A DNA stretch of 53,610 nucleotides from Ignavibacteriales bacterium CG18_big_fil_WC_8_21_14_2_50_31_20 (GTDB lineage Bacteria > Bacteroidota > Ignavibacteria > Ignavibacteriales > Melioribacteraceae): the NCBI GenBank assembly GCA_002786785.1, contig PCUD01000116.1, positions 50,252-103,861 on the forward strand. The letters are read 5' to 3'. How positions within the stretch are numbered: the first letter of the stretch is position 1; every line of letters begins with the position of its first letter. The notes beneath the pieces are model-generated. The model did no database searches and was not told the DNA's origin. It saw only the letters and a list, made by a program, of their open reading frames with translations. Position numbers and translations under genes: made by a program. Shown in pieces: positions 8,824-17,900 of this stretch.

Positions 8824-9600
8824 ATGGAGCACTTAAAAAATATTGAATTTACTAATAGTGAATTCAATTGTGAGATTGAAAATGATGTGGCTATCTTAAC
8901 TATTAAAGGAAATGCTTTTAACTCTGTTTCATCTGTCGCTCGAAATACTGATATTATTCCTTGGTTTGATAAAGTTGAACAATCGGAAAATGTAAGAGGC
9001 GTTTTGGTATTAAATGAAAATGAGGCAATGTCCGAAAAAGCATATAATGAGTTTTTAGCAGAAATTATTGGTAGTGATTTTGACCCGCAAAATCCAAAAG
9101 AAATTTCTCGATTTACTAAAAATGAAATTAGAACACGCGAAATAACTATTTTGGGAAACATTATCAGAAAAATAATTTCGTTTAAAAAATTACTAATCAT
9201 TGGAATTAATGGTGATATTGTATCTCCATTCTTTGGGCTTTCACTTGCTGCCGATTTTCGTTTTGCTTCAACTAATACAAATTTTGTCCTCTCACACATA
9301 AAATACAGACTTCACCCAAGTGGAGCATTACCTTTCTTTCTGCCAAATTATCTTTGCCAATCTCAAGTAGCAGACCTTCTATTCAGAGGTACAAAGTTAC
9401 CAGCAACAGAACTAAAAAAATTAGGACTAATAAATGATTTTTATGATGAAACTGAATTTATTGAAAGGACAAAAGCTGAAGCCACTCAAATCTGTAAAGT
9501 AAGCCTAAATGTTGTTAAAAGCACCAAAAAGCTACTTTATCGTTATAATAATTCTCTAAATGAATATTTTGATTTAGAATCCGAATTTATACTAAAATAA
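8824..9600 (+). CDS. Divergent crotonase (enoyl-CoA hydratase/isomerase)-fold protein
   Basis: 258-residue protein with the outline of the crotonase superfamily: a beta-rich start (CEIENDVAILTIKGNAFNS), the oxyanion-hole region LIIGINGDIVSPFFGLSLAADFRFAS, and HPSGALPFFLPNYL followed by LFRGTKLPATELKKLGLIN. The superfamily binds acyl-CoA thioesters. The glycine-rich GGG of the oxyanion hole and the catalytic glutamates of true hydratases are not evident, so the reaction is unknown and may differ. The gene has one of the best SDs in the window (AAGAGGAGGT) and follows the RND genes across a hairpin. It may be read through from that operon. A terminator follows. Confidence 0.75.
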   Translation: MEHLKNIEFTNSEFNCEIENDVAILTIKGNAFNSVSSVARNTDIIPWFDKVEQSENVRGVLVLNENEAMSEKAYNEFLAEIIGSDFDPQNPKEISRFTKNEIRTREITILGNIIRKIISFKKLLIIGINGDIVSPFFGLSLAADFRFASTNTNFVLSHIKYRLHPSGALPFFLPNYLCQSQVADLLFRGTKLPATELKKLGLINDFYDETEFIERTKAEATQICKVSLNVVKSTKKLLYRYNNSLNEYFDLESEFILK

Positions 9601-9623
9601 ATTTTATAACCCTTCAAAAATTC

Positions 9624-9656
9624 AAAAGCCATTAAACAATAAGTATAATGGCTTTT
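9624..9656. terminator. Bidirectional terminator between convergent genes
   Basis: AAAAGCCATT (9624-9633) and AATGGCTTTT (9647-9656) form a 10-base-pair stem with a 13-base loop. A-rich and T-rich flanks allow it to work in both directions. It lies between the convergent crotonase gene (+) and the small membrane protein gene (-). Confidence 0.75.
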
Positions 9657-9697
9657 AAATTACAAATTAGAAATCCAAAGATTTTATTAAAATTGTT

Positions 9698-10159
9698 TCA
9701 AGAATAAAATCTATGAGTAATTGCAAATAGAAGATTTAATAAAACTAGGATGTTGATTATTAAATTTGCTCTAAATATTTTTTTAATGTTTTCCTGTGAT
9801 AATGTTGCAACATTATTTTTAAGCTCAATTCTAATTTTTTTTGCGGTTGGAATTACAAGTGCTCCAGTAATGATTAAAATCGCAACTAAAATAATTTGTT
9901 TTGTTGCTAACCAATGATTGCTTGACATATCGAAAAAGCCATATCCAGAATTTAGGACAAGCAATATTCCAGTAATCAATATGCCAATTGAGCCAACAAT
10001 TCCAAAAATATTTGTAAACATCAAATAATTTGAAATATTTTCATTAACTGAAATTCCTTTATTTATTTTGCTTCGTAAAATAAATTCTACAGCAAAAAAT
10101 GCGAGCCAAATTCCAGAAAAGATTATGTGCAGAGTAATATATGTTTGGTAGATATTCAT
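9698..10159 (-). CDS. Small four-helix membrane protein, DUF2269/CopD-like
   Basis: 153 residues with four hydrophobic segments, at about 5-27, 45-68, 83-105 and 128-150. A His sits in the first helix (LHIIFSGIWLAFF) and there is a conserved-looking GIVGSIGILITGILLVLNSGYGFF. The arrangement resembles DUF2269 and CopD-like integral membrane proteins, some of which bind metal or haem, but this is a weak match by eye. An SD (AAAGGAAAC) precedes the ATG. The gene follows lptB by 42 bases in the same direction and ends at a terminator, so it may close the LPS operon. Confidence 0.55.
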   Translation of the reverse strand: MNIYQTYITLHIIFSGIWLAFFAVEFILRSKINKGISVNENISNYLMFTNIFGIVGSIGILITGILLVLNSGYGFFDMSSNHWLATKQIILVAILIITGALVIPTAKKIRIELKNNVATLSQENIKKIFRANLIINILVLLNLLFAITHRFYS

Positions 10160-10201
10160 TTGTTTCCTTTATATTTTATTATGTTGTTTAGTTTTTATGT
10201 A

Positions 10202-10942
10202 TTAATATCTTTCAAGTTTAAAATTTTCCCCAAGGTAAAGCTTTCTTACATCTTCATCTTCAGCTAAGGCAGTTGCGGTTCCTTCTCTAAACAGATTTCC
10301 ATTTATCAAAATATATCCACGGTCAACAATACCAAGAGTTTCGTGCACATTGTGGTCTGTTATTAAAATGCCAATTCCTTTATGTTTAAGATTTGCCACA
10401 ATTGTCATAATATCTTCAACTGCAATTGGATCAACACCTGCAAATGGTTCATCCAACAGAATAAATTTTGGGTCGCTTGCTAAAGCACGAGCAATTTCAG
10501 TTCTTCTTCTCTCTCCGCCGCTTAGCTGAAAACCTTTGCTATCTCTAATATGAGTTATGTTTAATTCCTCCATCAACGATTCCGCTTTTTCCTTCCGTTT
10601 TGAATTATCCATTTTAATAAGTTGAAGAATTGCCATTATATTCTCCTCAACCGTAAGTCGCCTAAATACCGATGCTTCTTGAGGTAAATAGCCAATACCC
10701 ATTTTAGCCCGCTTGTACATTGGCTCCGAAGTAATTTCAACATCATCTAAAAAGACTTTTCCACTTTTGGGCTTTATCATTCCTACAATCATATAAAAAG
10801 TGGTTGTCTTTCCAGCACCGTTTGGCCCAAGCAGACCAACAACTTCCCCTTGATTTAAACTAACCGAAACGTTATCAACAACAGTTCTTTTTTTATAAAC
10901 TTTAACTAAATCTTCACTTCTTAAAGTTAATATTTTTGACAT
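10202..10942 (-). CDS. lptB: LPS export ABC transporter ATP-binding protein LptB
   Basis: Cytoplasmic ATPase that powers extraction of lipopolysaccharide from the inner membrane. Walker A is [11 protein letters not shown], the signature is [16 protein letters not shown], Walker B is [13 protein letters not shown], and a switch His is present in [10 protein letters not shown]. The length (246) and the phrase [17 protein letters not shown] are typical of LptB. The ATG directly follows the TAG of the lptA-like gene. lptF and lptG, the membrane partners, are not in the window. Confidence 0.96.
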   Translation of the reverse strand: MSKILTLRSEDLVKVYKKRTVVDNVSVSLNQGEVVGLLGPNGAGKTTTFYMIVGMIKPKSGKVFLDDVEITSEPMYKRAKMGIGYLPQEASVFRRLTVEENIMAILQLIKMDNSKRKEKAESLMEELNITHIRDSKGFQLSGGERRRTEIARALASDPKFILLDEPFAGVDPIAVEDIMTIVANLKHKGIGILITDHNVHETLGIVDRGYILINGNLFREGTATALAEDEDVRKLYLGENFKLERY

Positions 10943-12292
10943 CTATTTTCTTCCTTGAATTAAAACGGATTTCTTAGGCTTATTGTTATAAATTATAAAT
11001 GATGGAATTGTAAAATCTAACTCATTTCCTTTTATTAAATTTTCTGGATGGTACTCACTTTGAACAGATTCATACATTGAAACATTTACTACAGCGTTAT
11101 CATCAAATTTCATTTTTGCTCTACTGGAACTTGATTTAATTAATCCATTTGGTTCACCTTTTTCAAACATAAAATAAATACTTAAAACTTCACCTTTAAC
11201 ATCTGTTAATTTTAATTTCCCTTTGCTAAAATAAAGATTTATTTTATCACCAGAAATTTGGTCAAAACGATAATTATATTTTTCATTTTTGGAAAGGATC
11301 GTAGCTTCATTTCTAATATGAATAGAATCAAGTTTATTATTCGATAAAAATATGTTTATGGAATCACCAACTAATTGTGAATTTGTGTACCAAAGTACAG
11401 GTGAATTTTTATCGTTCTTTATTTTTTTTATCATTAATCTATTTTCATCTCTATAAAGCACTGTATAATTATTAACTGATGATAATTCGCCCCTAATAAT
11501 TTTAACTGAATCAATTGCTAATAATTTTTTAACAGAATCTTCTTTTGATTCAAACGCTTTTGCTCGTATTAATAAGGTATCTAATTTACCTTCGTTAGTA
11601 GTATCAATTTTGGTTAAAAGTGGATTTCCAATAATTCTAGTAAAGTTTATTTCACCATCATCAATTAGTTCATTTCCAATAATTGTAAGCTTCTGTTTTT
11701 TATTTACAATACGTACATTTCTAAAAGCATTTGATTTTTTGATTGTCCTTAGATGAATCAAACTATCACAAAAAATTATAGATTCTTTGTCCGAGATATT
11801 TACATTTCCAACAGCAATTGCTTTTTGAATTTCACTAAAATATGTAAGTGTACTTGATTTTAAAGTATTGATAGAATCAACAAGCTGAACATTTGAATTA
11901 AAAACGGATTTTTCCAAATTGAAATAATAGTAACCAGAATCGGCAGTAAGTACAACATGCCCGTCTTTTAGTGTCAATTTTCTGTCAGAATAAATATACT
12001 TTTCATCACCAAAATAAAAACCTTTATCAGAAGTAATTGTAATAGTATCTTGAGTAGCAATTACATTTCCGATTAATTCTGCGTTATTATTTGTCAAATT
12101 TTGAATGGCTTTATTGCAAGTAACTTTAACATTTCCTTGCGTCATAACTACATTACCAATAACCTCACGAAAACTAATTCCATCTATTGTTTTACCAATT
12201 AAAGAATCACCAATGACTCGGATTATTTCGGATTTTTCTTGAGCAAGAAGAGAGGAAAACAAAAGTATGATTATATGAAATATTTTTTTCAT
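10943..12292 (-). CDS. lptA: LptA/OstA-like LPS transport protein, extended
   Basis: Periplasmic protein with a signal peptide (MKKIFHIIILLFSSLLAQ) and OstA/LptA-type beta-jellyroll repeats over most of its length (for example VIGNVVMTQGNVKVTCNKA, IGNVIATQDTITITSDKG and AVGNVNISDKESIIFCDSL). LptA forms the bridge that carries LPS to the outer membrane. At 449 residues it is more than twice the length of E. coli LptA, so it may span more of the periplasm by itself. Its start overlaps the stop of lptC (TAATG), and lptB follows with no gap. The symbol is given by context and fold; it could also be called an OstA-like protein. Confidence 0.85.
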   Translation of the reverse strand: MKKIFHIIILLFSSLLAQEKSEIIRVIGDSLIGKTIDGISFREVIGNVVMTQGNVKVTCNKAIQNLTNNNAELIGNVIATQDTITITSDKGFYFGDEKYIYSDRKLTLKDGHVVLTADSGYYYFNLEKSVFNSNVQLVDSINTLKSSTLTYFSEIQKAIAVGNVNISDKESIIFCDSLIHLRTIKKSNAFRNVRIVNKKQKLTIIGNELIDDGEINFTRIIGNPLLTKIDTTNEGKLDTLLIRAKAFESKEDSVKKLLAIDSVKIIRGELSSVNNYTVLYRDENRLMIKKIKNDKNSPVLWYTNSQLVGDSINIFLSNNKLDSIHIRNEATILSKNEKYNYRFDQISGDKINLYFSKGKLKLTDVKGEVLSIYFMFEKGEPNGLIKSSSSRAKMKFDDNAVVNVSMYESVQSEYHPENLIKGNELDFTIPSFIIYNNKPKKSVLIQGRK

Positions 12293-12846
12293 TATTTTGC
12301 TTTCGAAGTAGTTGTTTGGTAAGTAACATTTTTAATAACGTAATTTTCAATATTTTGGTCAGAAACTAAACCAAAACCCTCAATTACTTCGGTTTCAGTT
12401 GTAATTCGCACAAACTTTTCACTCACAATTTTTTCATCTGCTTTTCTCCACATTAATTCATCGGTTTCCAATTTAACGTGCGAACTATCGTTAACTGCAA
12501 CCACGCTATCAAGCGCATACATATCTTGAGTAGCATCATCAATTTTGCCTTTTTTTGATGTTAATTGAGATGACTTATTTCCTAAAGAATTAAAAAACTC
12601 TACTTTAACATTTTTTAACAATTTTTCTTTAGGACTTTCATAAGCTTCCATGTAATCTGTGTAAAGAATTGCTTTCAAATTGCCGTTATCAGTAAATATA
12701 ATTTTAGAATTCCAACTTTCCAGAATAGGAATGTTCTCTTCTTCCATTGTTAAATCTACTTTTGGTTTAATGTTTTCATTATTACATTGAATAAAAAAAA
12801 CACTAATTATTAAAATGAAGACGTATTTTGCTTTAATTTTAATCAT
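12292..12846 (-). CDS. lptC: LPS export protein LptC, lipoprotein-like
   Basis: 184-residue membrane-anchored LptC. The N-terminus ([21 protein letters not shown]) has a lipobox-like IQC, so it may be lipid anchored instead of held by a TM helix. The body has the LptC/YrbK pattern: NGNLKAILYTDYMEAYE, VEFFNSLGNKSSQLTSKKGKIDD, TDELMWRKADEKIVSEKFVRI and TTETEVIEGFGLVSDQ. It receives LPS from the inner membrane complex and passes it to LptA. It overlaps kdsC by 8 bases and the lptA-like gene at TAATG, so translation is probably coupled. Confidence 0.88.
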   Translation of the reverse strand: MIKIKAKYVFILIISVFFIQCNNENIKPKVDLTMEEENIPILESWNSKIIFTDNGNLKAILYTDYMEAYESPKEKLLKNVKVEFFNSLGNKSSQLTSKKGKIDDATQDMYALDSVVAVNDSSHVKLETDELMWRKADEKIVSEKFVRITTETEVIEGFGLVSDQNIENYVIKNVTYQTTTSKAK

Positions 12847-13330
12847 AACTCAGTTTTTCAATCATTTCAAGTACATTGTTTAAAATGCTTCCATTAATAT
12901 CTATATCAATAGTAAAATCAACAATTCGCTTAACTTCACGTCTAGCACTATTTGGAGCTATTGCAATTCCAGCTTTTTGCAATAATGGAATATCAAGCAT
13001 ATCATCACCAATATAAAGCACATTTGAAAATGTTAAATTCAATTGTTTAAGAATTGCTTGAACTCCTCCAACTTTATTAAACGACGATGTAATAACAATG
13101 CAATTATCAATTGCAGTAAGGTTATTAGTTAATTCATCTTCTTTACGCTGAGTAATAATACCAGCATAATACTTTTTCGATTTTAATTTTTTTGTAAATT
13201 CTTTAACACAATTTAAAAGCACATCTTCATTTTTGTCTTTATTAAGAATTAAAACTCCATCTAAATCAAAAAGAAATATTTTAACGTTTGCAATTTTTTG
13301 TTTTATATCTTTATCGAGTATAATAATCAA
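12839..13330 (-). CDS. kdsC: 3-deoxy-D-manno-octulosonate 8-phosphate phosphatase
   Basis: HAD-family phosphatase of the small, capless KdsC type. Motif I is FLFDLDGVL, motif II is GIITQRKED, and motif III/IV is [26 protein letters not shown]. KdsC releases phosphate from Kdo-8-phosphate, the step before CMP-Kdo formation by KdsB, which is encoded upstream in the same run. The start is unusual. The first in-frame codon, TTG at 13330, overlaps the ruvB TGA and is only 1-2 bases from a strong SD (GAAGGAG). The next codons are ATT, ATT and ATA, so initiation at one of these is possible. No in-frame ATG lies before motif I. Confidence 0.9.
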   Translation of the reverse strand: MIIILDKDIKQKIANVKIFLFDLDGVLILNKDKNEDVLLNCVKEFTKKLKSKKYYAGIITQRKEDELTNNLTAIDNCIVITSSFNKVGGVQAILKQLNLTFSNVLYIGDDMLDIPLLQKAGIAIAPNSARREVKRIVDFTIDIDINGSILNNVLEMIEKLSYD

Positions 13331-14364
13331 ACTCCTTCAAATAAATCATCTTGGTTAATTCCGCGCTTTGTTCTTTTTTTATTAAATCTTTTGTAAGCTA
13401 AATCGGTTGCTTCTCTGCCACGCGGAGTTCTTTGAATAAATCCTTGTTGTATTAAAAATGGTTCGTAAACTTCTTCAATTGTACCAGCATCTTCATTAAC
13501 ACTAACAGCAAGTGTACTTAAACCAACAGGTCCGCCATTAAACCGTTCAATAATGGAAAGAATTATATCTTTATCCATTTCATCCAAACCATCTTCATCA
13601 ACTTCCAAAGCTTTTAAGGCTTTTTGAGTTGTTGCAATATCAATTTTATTTATATTATCAAAATCAGAAAAATCACGGGTTCTTCTAAGTAATCTATTAG
13701 CAATTCGTGGAGTACCTCGTGAACGTTTTGCTAATTCTAAAGCGGCATTTTCATCAATAATAACATCTAACAAATTGGCTGAGCGAATAACAATATTTTT
13801 GAGTAACGCACTATCGTAATAATCTAATCTAAATTTTATTCCAAAACGATCTCGCAAAGGAGCAGTAAGTAAACCAGCACGAGTAGTAGCTCCAATTAAT
13901 GTATATTGCGGAAGTTTTATTTGAATGCTTCTTGCATTAGGACCAGTATCTATCATAATATCCAACTTATAATCTTCCATAGCCGAATATAAATACTCTT
14001 CAACAACTGGACTTAATCTGTGTATTTCATCAATAAATAAAACAGAATTTTCTTCTAAATTAGTTAAAATGCCTGCTAAATCGCCAGGTTTTTCAAGTAC
14101 AGGACCAGAAGTGAGTTTTAAATTAACACCCAATTCGTTAGCAATAATATTTGCAAGGGTTGTTTTCCCAAGTCCCGGTGGTCCAGTAAGAAGAACATGA
14201 TCAAGGCTTTCACCTCTCTTTTTTGCAGCACCAATAAAGACTTTTAAATTGTCAGTAATTTTCTGTTGCCCACTAAATTCGTTGAAATTTTTGGGGCGCA
14301 AAGCCTTTTCAATAGTAACTTCTTCATCTAATTTATTTGGATCTCTAATTGGTAAATCATGCAT
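13327..14364 (-). CDS. ruvB: Holliday junction branch migration helicase RuvB
   Basis: Hexameric AAA+ motor that drives Holliday junction migration with RuvA. Walker A is [12 protein letters not shown], Walker B is [11 protein letters not shown], sensor 1 is [20 protein letters not shown], the arginine-containing region is [16 protein letters not shown], and the C-terminal winged helix includes [15 protein letters not shown]. The length (345) is normal. ATG at 14364 is chosen over the TTG just before it, since TAGGT lies 7 bases upstream. ruvA and ruvC are not in the window. The gene sits among LPS genes, probably in the same transcript. Confidence 0.97.
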   Translation of the reverse strand: MHDLPIRDPNKLDEEVTIEKALRPKNFNEFSGQQKITDNLKVFIGAAKKRGESLDHVLLTGPPGLGKTTLANIIANELGVNLKLTSGPVLEKPGDLAGILTNLEENSVLFIDEIHRLSPVVEEYLYSAMEDYKLDIMIDTGPNARSIQIKLPQYTLIGATTRAGLLTAPLRDRFGIKFRLDYYDSALLKNIVIRSANLLDVIIDENAALELAKRSRGTPRIANRLLRRTRDFSDFDNINKIDIATTQKALKALEVDEDGLDEMDKDIILSIIERFNGGPVGLSTLAVSVNEDAGTIEEVYEPFLIQQGFIQRTPRGREATDLAYKRFNKKRTKRGINQDDLFEGV

Positions 14365-14372
14365 CAAAAAAC

Positions 14373-15455
14373 CTATTCCAATCTAAAATTTTTTCTAAAA
14401 TAATTAAACTTTCTTACTCTAAATTTATCAATTCCTAAGGATATAAATATCATTAAAATTAACATTAAAGTAACAGCTATCGCTGTTGATTCGGCAGATA
14501 ATGAATTTCCAATTATTTGAGATAGACCAATGGAAGTTGGAGAACCATATAAAATCACTAAATGAATTATATAAATCCACAAAGAATTTTTAGAAAATGA
14601 TTGAACAACTTTTGGTAAAGAACTACTGAGTGTGCCAATAAAACTAAAAATGGATAAAAGAATTAATAATGCACCAAATCTCAAAACGGAATCAAAATAG
14701 ACAAAATCAACAAATTTGGATGAATAGAATAGTGCGATACCAATAATTAAAATTATAAATAAATTTAACTTTTTTGTAATAAAACTATTTTCTTGTGAAA
14801 TTATAAATCCCCAAATTGCTCCGAAAAAGACAAATTCCAGATAAGGAAATATTGGGAATATTGATCCAAATTTACTTGTAAAATAAGAAGCTATAAAAAT
14901 ATTTTTGGTGTTTTCCCACTCAAATTGAAGAAAAAGTGGAGAACCAAAAAAAACGATAATTGTCAAAATTGAAAAAGTAATAATTGGATTAACTTTTATT
15001 TTTAGTGACAAATATGAAAAAAAGACAATCAGTAATAATCCAATACCAATAAGGTGAAGTGCATCAACCGTAAAAAAAGTTAACCATTGCGAATAGCTTA
15101 CATAAGCAATATTAAAAAATTTTATCGTCGGATATCTTAAAAGATAACCAATAAGAATAAGTGTAATTCCACGATAAATTCCTTTTAAAATTCTGGGGTT
15201 AATTGTATAATCAAATTCTTTTTGGGATAGTAAATATGAAAAGACAAATCCTGCAGAAAAAATAAACAGTGGCGCTGTAAAAGCACGAAAAAAAAGCCAT
15301 AATTGATAAAAGTTAGAATTGATATCAATTGATGAAATATTTAATAACGAATGAGTTGTATGCCCTTGAATCATCATAAAAACGGCAAAAGCTCGCATCA
15401 AATCAATTGAAAGAATTCTGTTAGCATCTGTTTTATTCAAAGAATTTACTCTCAC
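14373..15455 (-). CDS. DUF1624/HGSNAT-like membrane acyltransferase
   Basis: 360-residue inner membrane protein with about 10 hydrophobic segments. The N-terminal motif [26 protein letters not shown] matches the heparan-alpha-glucosaminide N-acetyltransferase catalytic domain (DUF1624), including the conserved D-x-x-R and the His. The family moves acyl groups across membranes onto sugars. Its place in a run with Kdo and LPS genes suggests envelope glycan or lipid modification, which is inference. The first in-frame codon is a GTG that directly follows the preceding TAG. A TTG at 15440, behind the SD-like AGGTGAGAG, is a second possible start. Confidence 0.8.
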   Translation of the reverse strand: MRVNSLNKTDANRILSIDLMRAFAVFMMIQGHTTHSLLNISSIDINSNFYQLWLFFRAFTAPLFIFSAGFVFSYLLSQKEFDYTINPRILKGIYRGITLILIGYLLRYPTIKFFNIAYVSYSQWLTFFTVDALHLIGIGLLLIVFFSYLSLKIKVNPIITFSILTIIVFFGSPLFLQFEWENTKNIFIASYFTSKFGSIFPIFPYLEFVFFGAIWGFIISQENSFITKKLNLFIILIIGIALFYSSKFVDFVYFDSVLRFGALLILLSIFSFIGTLSSSLPKVVQSFSKNSLWIYIIHLVILYGSPTSIGLSQIIGNSLSAESTAIAVTLMLILMIFISLGIDKFRVRKFNYFRKNFRLE

Positions 15456-15869
15456 CTAAACAAGTTGGCGTGGATGATTTTTCACCCATTCAACCACGTA
15501 ATTAGAAATTTGTGAAGTGGATGCACCTGGAGTAAACAATTCGCCGACACCTAATTCCTTTAATTTTTTGATGTCTTCATCTGGAATTATTCCACCTCCG
15601 AATAAAAGCACATCATCCATTTGCTTTTCTTTCATTAGGGTTAATATTTTTTTGAATATTGTATTATGGGCACCTGATAAAACACTAATTCCAATTGCGT
15701 GAACATCTTCTTGAATGGCAGCTTCAACAATCATTTCGGCAGATTGTCGCAGACCAGTATAAATAACTTCCATTCCAGCATCTCTAAGTGCAGCTGCAAC
15801 AATTTTAGCACCTCTATCGTGACCATCCAATCCAGATTTAGCGACAATTACTCTAATTTTTTCATTCAT
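15456..15869 (-). CDS. Stand-alone B12-binding domain, methylmalonyl-CoA mutase C-terminal type
   Basis: 137-residue cobalamin-binding protein matching the C-terminal domain of methylmalonyl-CoA mutase and related acyl-CoA mutases. It has the B12 motif D-x-H-x-x-G in [20 protein letters not shown], plus GISVLSGAH and [20 protein letters not shown]. In two-part mutases this small subunit pairs with a separate catalytic subunit, and none is encoded in the window. It lies 3 bases after the PLP deaminase gene and directly before the DUF1624-like gene, so the partner must be elsewhere. Confidence 0.93.
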   Translation of the reverse strand: MNEKIRVIVAKSGLDGHDRGAKIVAAALRDAGMEVIYTGLRQSAEMIVEAAIQEDVHAIGISVLSGAHNTIFKKILTLMKEKQMDDVLLFGGGIIPDEDIKKLKELGVGELFTPGASTSQISNYVVEWVKNHPRQLV

Positions 15870-15872
15870 TTT

Positions 15873-16832
15873 TTAAGCCTCAAGATATTTCTTTCGTTTT
15901 GGAAATACTCCAAAAATTCCACCAGTATGCACAAAAAGAATTTTGCAATTTTTCTTTTCTTTAAGAAAATTTTCATAAAACGCATAAAAAGCTTTGCCAG
16001 TGTATGTTGGGTCTAATAAAATTCCTGTTGTTTGAAATAGTTCTTTTATTACTTTTAATTTTTCATCAGTAATGTTTTTATAACCTTCTTCAGAATAGCC
16101 ATCTAAAATAATAAGATTATCGTAATTAACTTTAACTTTCAATTTAAAATCAACAATTGCGTCTTCAACTAATTGAATAATGGCGGAGCGGACAAATTCT
16201 GGGTCATCCAAAACATTAACAACATAAATTTTAATTTTTGAGCCTAACAAAGCAGCACCAAGCAGCATTCCAGCAGAAGTTCCTCCACTACCATAAGCAG
16301 AAAGAATTCCTTTAATTTTTGTAAGTTTTTTTTGCTCTTTTAATTCATTCATAAAATTTATGTATCCCCACAAACCAAGTGGAGTTGAGCCACCCGAAGG
16401 CAAAACATAAACTTTGTGTCCTTCCTTTTGTAATTTTTTGCTTTCTTCTAACATAATTGAACTGACATTGGCATAATCATTTTTTGATAAATACACAATT
16501 TCAGTTCCAACAAGTTGGTCAAGAAATAAATTTCCATCAGGATTTTGTGTTTCACTTCCCCAAAGGAAAAGTTTTGTTTTTACTCCAATTTGTCTTGCTG
16601 CAATTGCAGTTGCTCTTGCATGGTTTGACTGATCGCCACCAGATGTAAATAAATAATCGGCATTTTTCTTTTTTACATCTGCAAGAATATAATCCAATTT
16701 TCGAATTTTGTTACCTGTTAGTTCCGTGCCAGTAAAATCATCTCTTTTAATTAAAAATTGGGTTCCCCTAAATTCAATTTTTTGAATTGGGGTTGGAAGA
16801 TTTGCAATTTTAATTTTTTTTGGAGTTTTCAT
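15873..16832 (-). CDS. D-cysteine desulfhydrase / ACC deaminase-family PLP enzyme
   Basis: Fold-type II PLP enzyme of the ACC deaminase/D-cysteine desulfhydrase family, which degrades small D-amino or cyclopropane amino acids to a keto acid and ammonia. The Schiff-base Lys lies in GTELTGNKIRKLDYIL, the next motif is LFTSGGDQSNHARATA, and the glycine-rich phosphate loop is SAYGSGGTSAGML. In bacteria outside plant associations D-cysteine desulfhydrase activity is more usual, so that is the better guess. ATG at 16832 is chosen because AGAAGG lies 6 bases upstream, just after the stop of the kdsB-like gene. A longer reading from 16880 would overlap that gene and has no such site. Confidence 0.88.
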   Translation of the reverse strand: MKTPKKIKIANLPTPIQKIEFRGTQFLIKRDDFTGTELTGNKIRKLDYILADVKKKNADYLFTSGGDQSNHARATAIAARQIGVKTKLFLWGSETQNPDGNLFLDQLVGTEIVYLSKNDYANVSSIMLEESKKLQKEGHKVYVLPSGGSTPLGLWGYINFMNELKEQKKLTKIKGILSAYGSGGTSAGMLLGAALLGSKIKIYVVNVLDDPEFVRSAIIQLVEDAIVDFKLKVKVNYDNLIILDGYSEEGYKNITDEKLKVIKELFQTTGILLDPTYTGKAFYAFYENFLKEKKNCKILFVHTGGIFGVFPKRKKYLEA

Positions 16833-16842
16833 AACAACCTTC

Positions 16843-17592
16843 TTATTTTTTGTTTTCAAAGTATTTTCGCGCAATTTCAAGATCAGTTTGATTATTTATT
16901 GTTAAATATTCTTCCTCTGTAACTACCATTTTAATTTTGAGTCCGTGTTCAAGCAATCGTAATTGTTCAAGTTTTTCAATTCTTTCTAAATCAGTTGGTG
17001 CTAAATTACTAATTGTTTCAATTGCTTCATTTGAATAAGCATAAATTTCTATATGTTTATAAATTTCGGCACTAAAAACTTTTTCAATATTTGTTTTAGC
17101 ATCTTTAACAAAAGGAATTGGTGAATAAGAAAAATATAAAGCGTGATTATTATAATCAAACACAACTTTTGGAACTACAGTAGATTTCATTTCATCAACA
17201 GATTCAATTTTTTTTGCTAATGTTGTTATAAAAGTATCAGGGTCAAAAAGATGTGGTTCAATAACTTGGTCAAGCATTTTTGGACTCACAAACGGATTTG
17301 CGCCTGGAATATTTAGAAAAACATCGGCTGACATTTCGGATGCAATATAAGCAACCCTTTCGGTACTTGTTAAAAATTCTTTTGGTGTTAACTTTGCTTT
17401 TGCTCCAAACGAACGGACAGCTTTATATAAAACCTCATCATCAACAGCAATTATAACATCATTCATTAATTTTGATTTTTTTGCATTTTCGTAAGTGTGT
17501 TGAATTACCGTCTTTCCACCAATATTTGCAAGTAGTTTACCCATAAGTCTGGTTGAGGCAAAGCGAGCGGGAATTATTCCTACAATATTCAT
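16843..17592 (-). CDS. kdsB: Divergent CMP-Kdo synthetase-like cytidylyltransferase
   Basis: 249-residue nucleotidyltransferase aligned along its whole length with KdsB, which activates Kdo with CTP for LPS synthesis. Matching parts are MNIVGIIPARFASTRLMGK, VIIAVDDE, STERVAYIA, ALYFSYSPIPF, YKHIEIYAYS and DLERIEKLEQLRLLEHG. Important positions differ. The usual QGDEP is PGANP (residues 96-100), so the Mg-binding Asp is Ala98. The C-terminal VDTPEDL reads INNQTDL, where the second Mg-binding Asp is Asn. The family is clear, but activity on Kdo is not. Linkage to kdsC and lptCAB supports a related role, perhaps with a modified ulosonic acid. Confidence 0.8.
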   Translation of the reverse strand: MNIVGIIPARFASTRLMGKLLANIGGKTVIQHTYENAKKSKLMNDVIIAVDDEVLYKAVRSFGAKAKLTPKEFLTSTERVAYIASEMSADVFLNIPGANPFVSPKMLDQVIEPHLFDPDTFITTLAKKIESVDEMKSTVVPKVVFDYNNHALYFSYSPIPFVKDAKTNIEKVFSAEIYKHIEIYAYSNEAIETISNLAPTDLERIEKLEQLRLLEHGLKIKMVVTEEEYLTINNQTDLEIARKYFENKK

Positions 17593-17603
17593 TTATTTAT
17601 ATT

Positions 17604-17891
17604 CTACTTAATTACTTTTGGAACTTTGAAATACTTATCTGTTTTATATAAAGTATTTTTAAGTGCATCTTCTGTTGAAATTGATTTTTTTTGAACATCT
17701 TCCCTAAATACATTTTCACCATCAACTGGATGTAAAAGGGGTTTTATATTTTCGGTATCTAACTCATTTAACTTATCAACATAGGTAAGAATTTGATTTA
17801 ATTGAGTTGTATATTCATCTATTTCGTTTTCATTAAATTTCAATTTTGCAAGTTTTGCAATATGTTCAACTTCATTTTTTGTAACTGACAT
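17604..17891 (-). CDS. gatC: Asp/Glu-tRNA amidotransferase subunit C
   Basis: 95-residue GatC, the small stabilising subunit of the GatCAB complex, which converts Glu-tRNA(Gln) or Asp-tRNA(Asn) to the amide form. The family start MSVTKNEVEHIAKLAKLKFNENEI, the middle LNQILTYVDKLNELDTENIKPLLHPV and the end FREDV are all recognisable. The start has an SD (AAGGGA). gatA and gatB are not in the window. The gene lies 9 bases after the VWA lipoprotein gene and 11 before the kdsB-like gene. Confidence 0.95.
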   Translation of the reverse strand: MSVTKNEVEHIAKLAKLKFNENEIDEYTTQLNQILTYVDKLNELDTENIKPLLHPVDGENVFREDVQKKSISTEDALKNTLYKTDKYFKVPKVIK

Positions 17892-17900
17892 TTATTTCCC

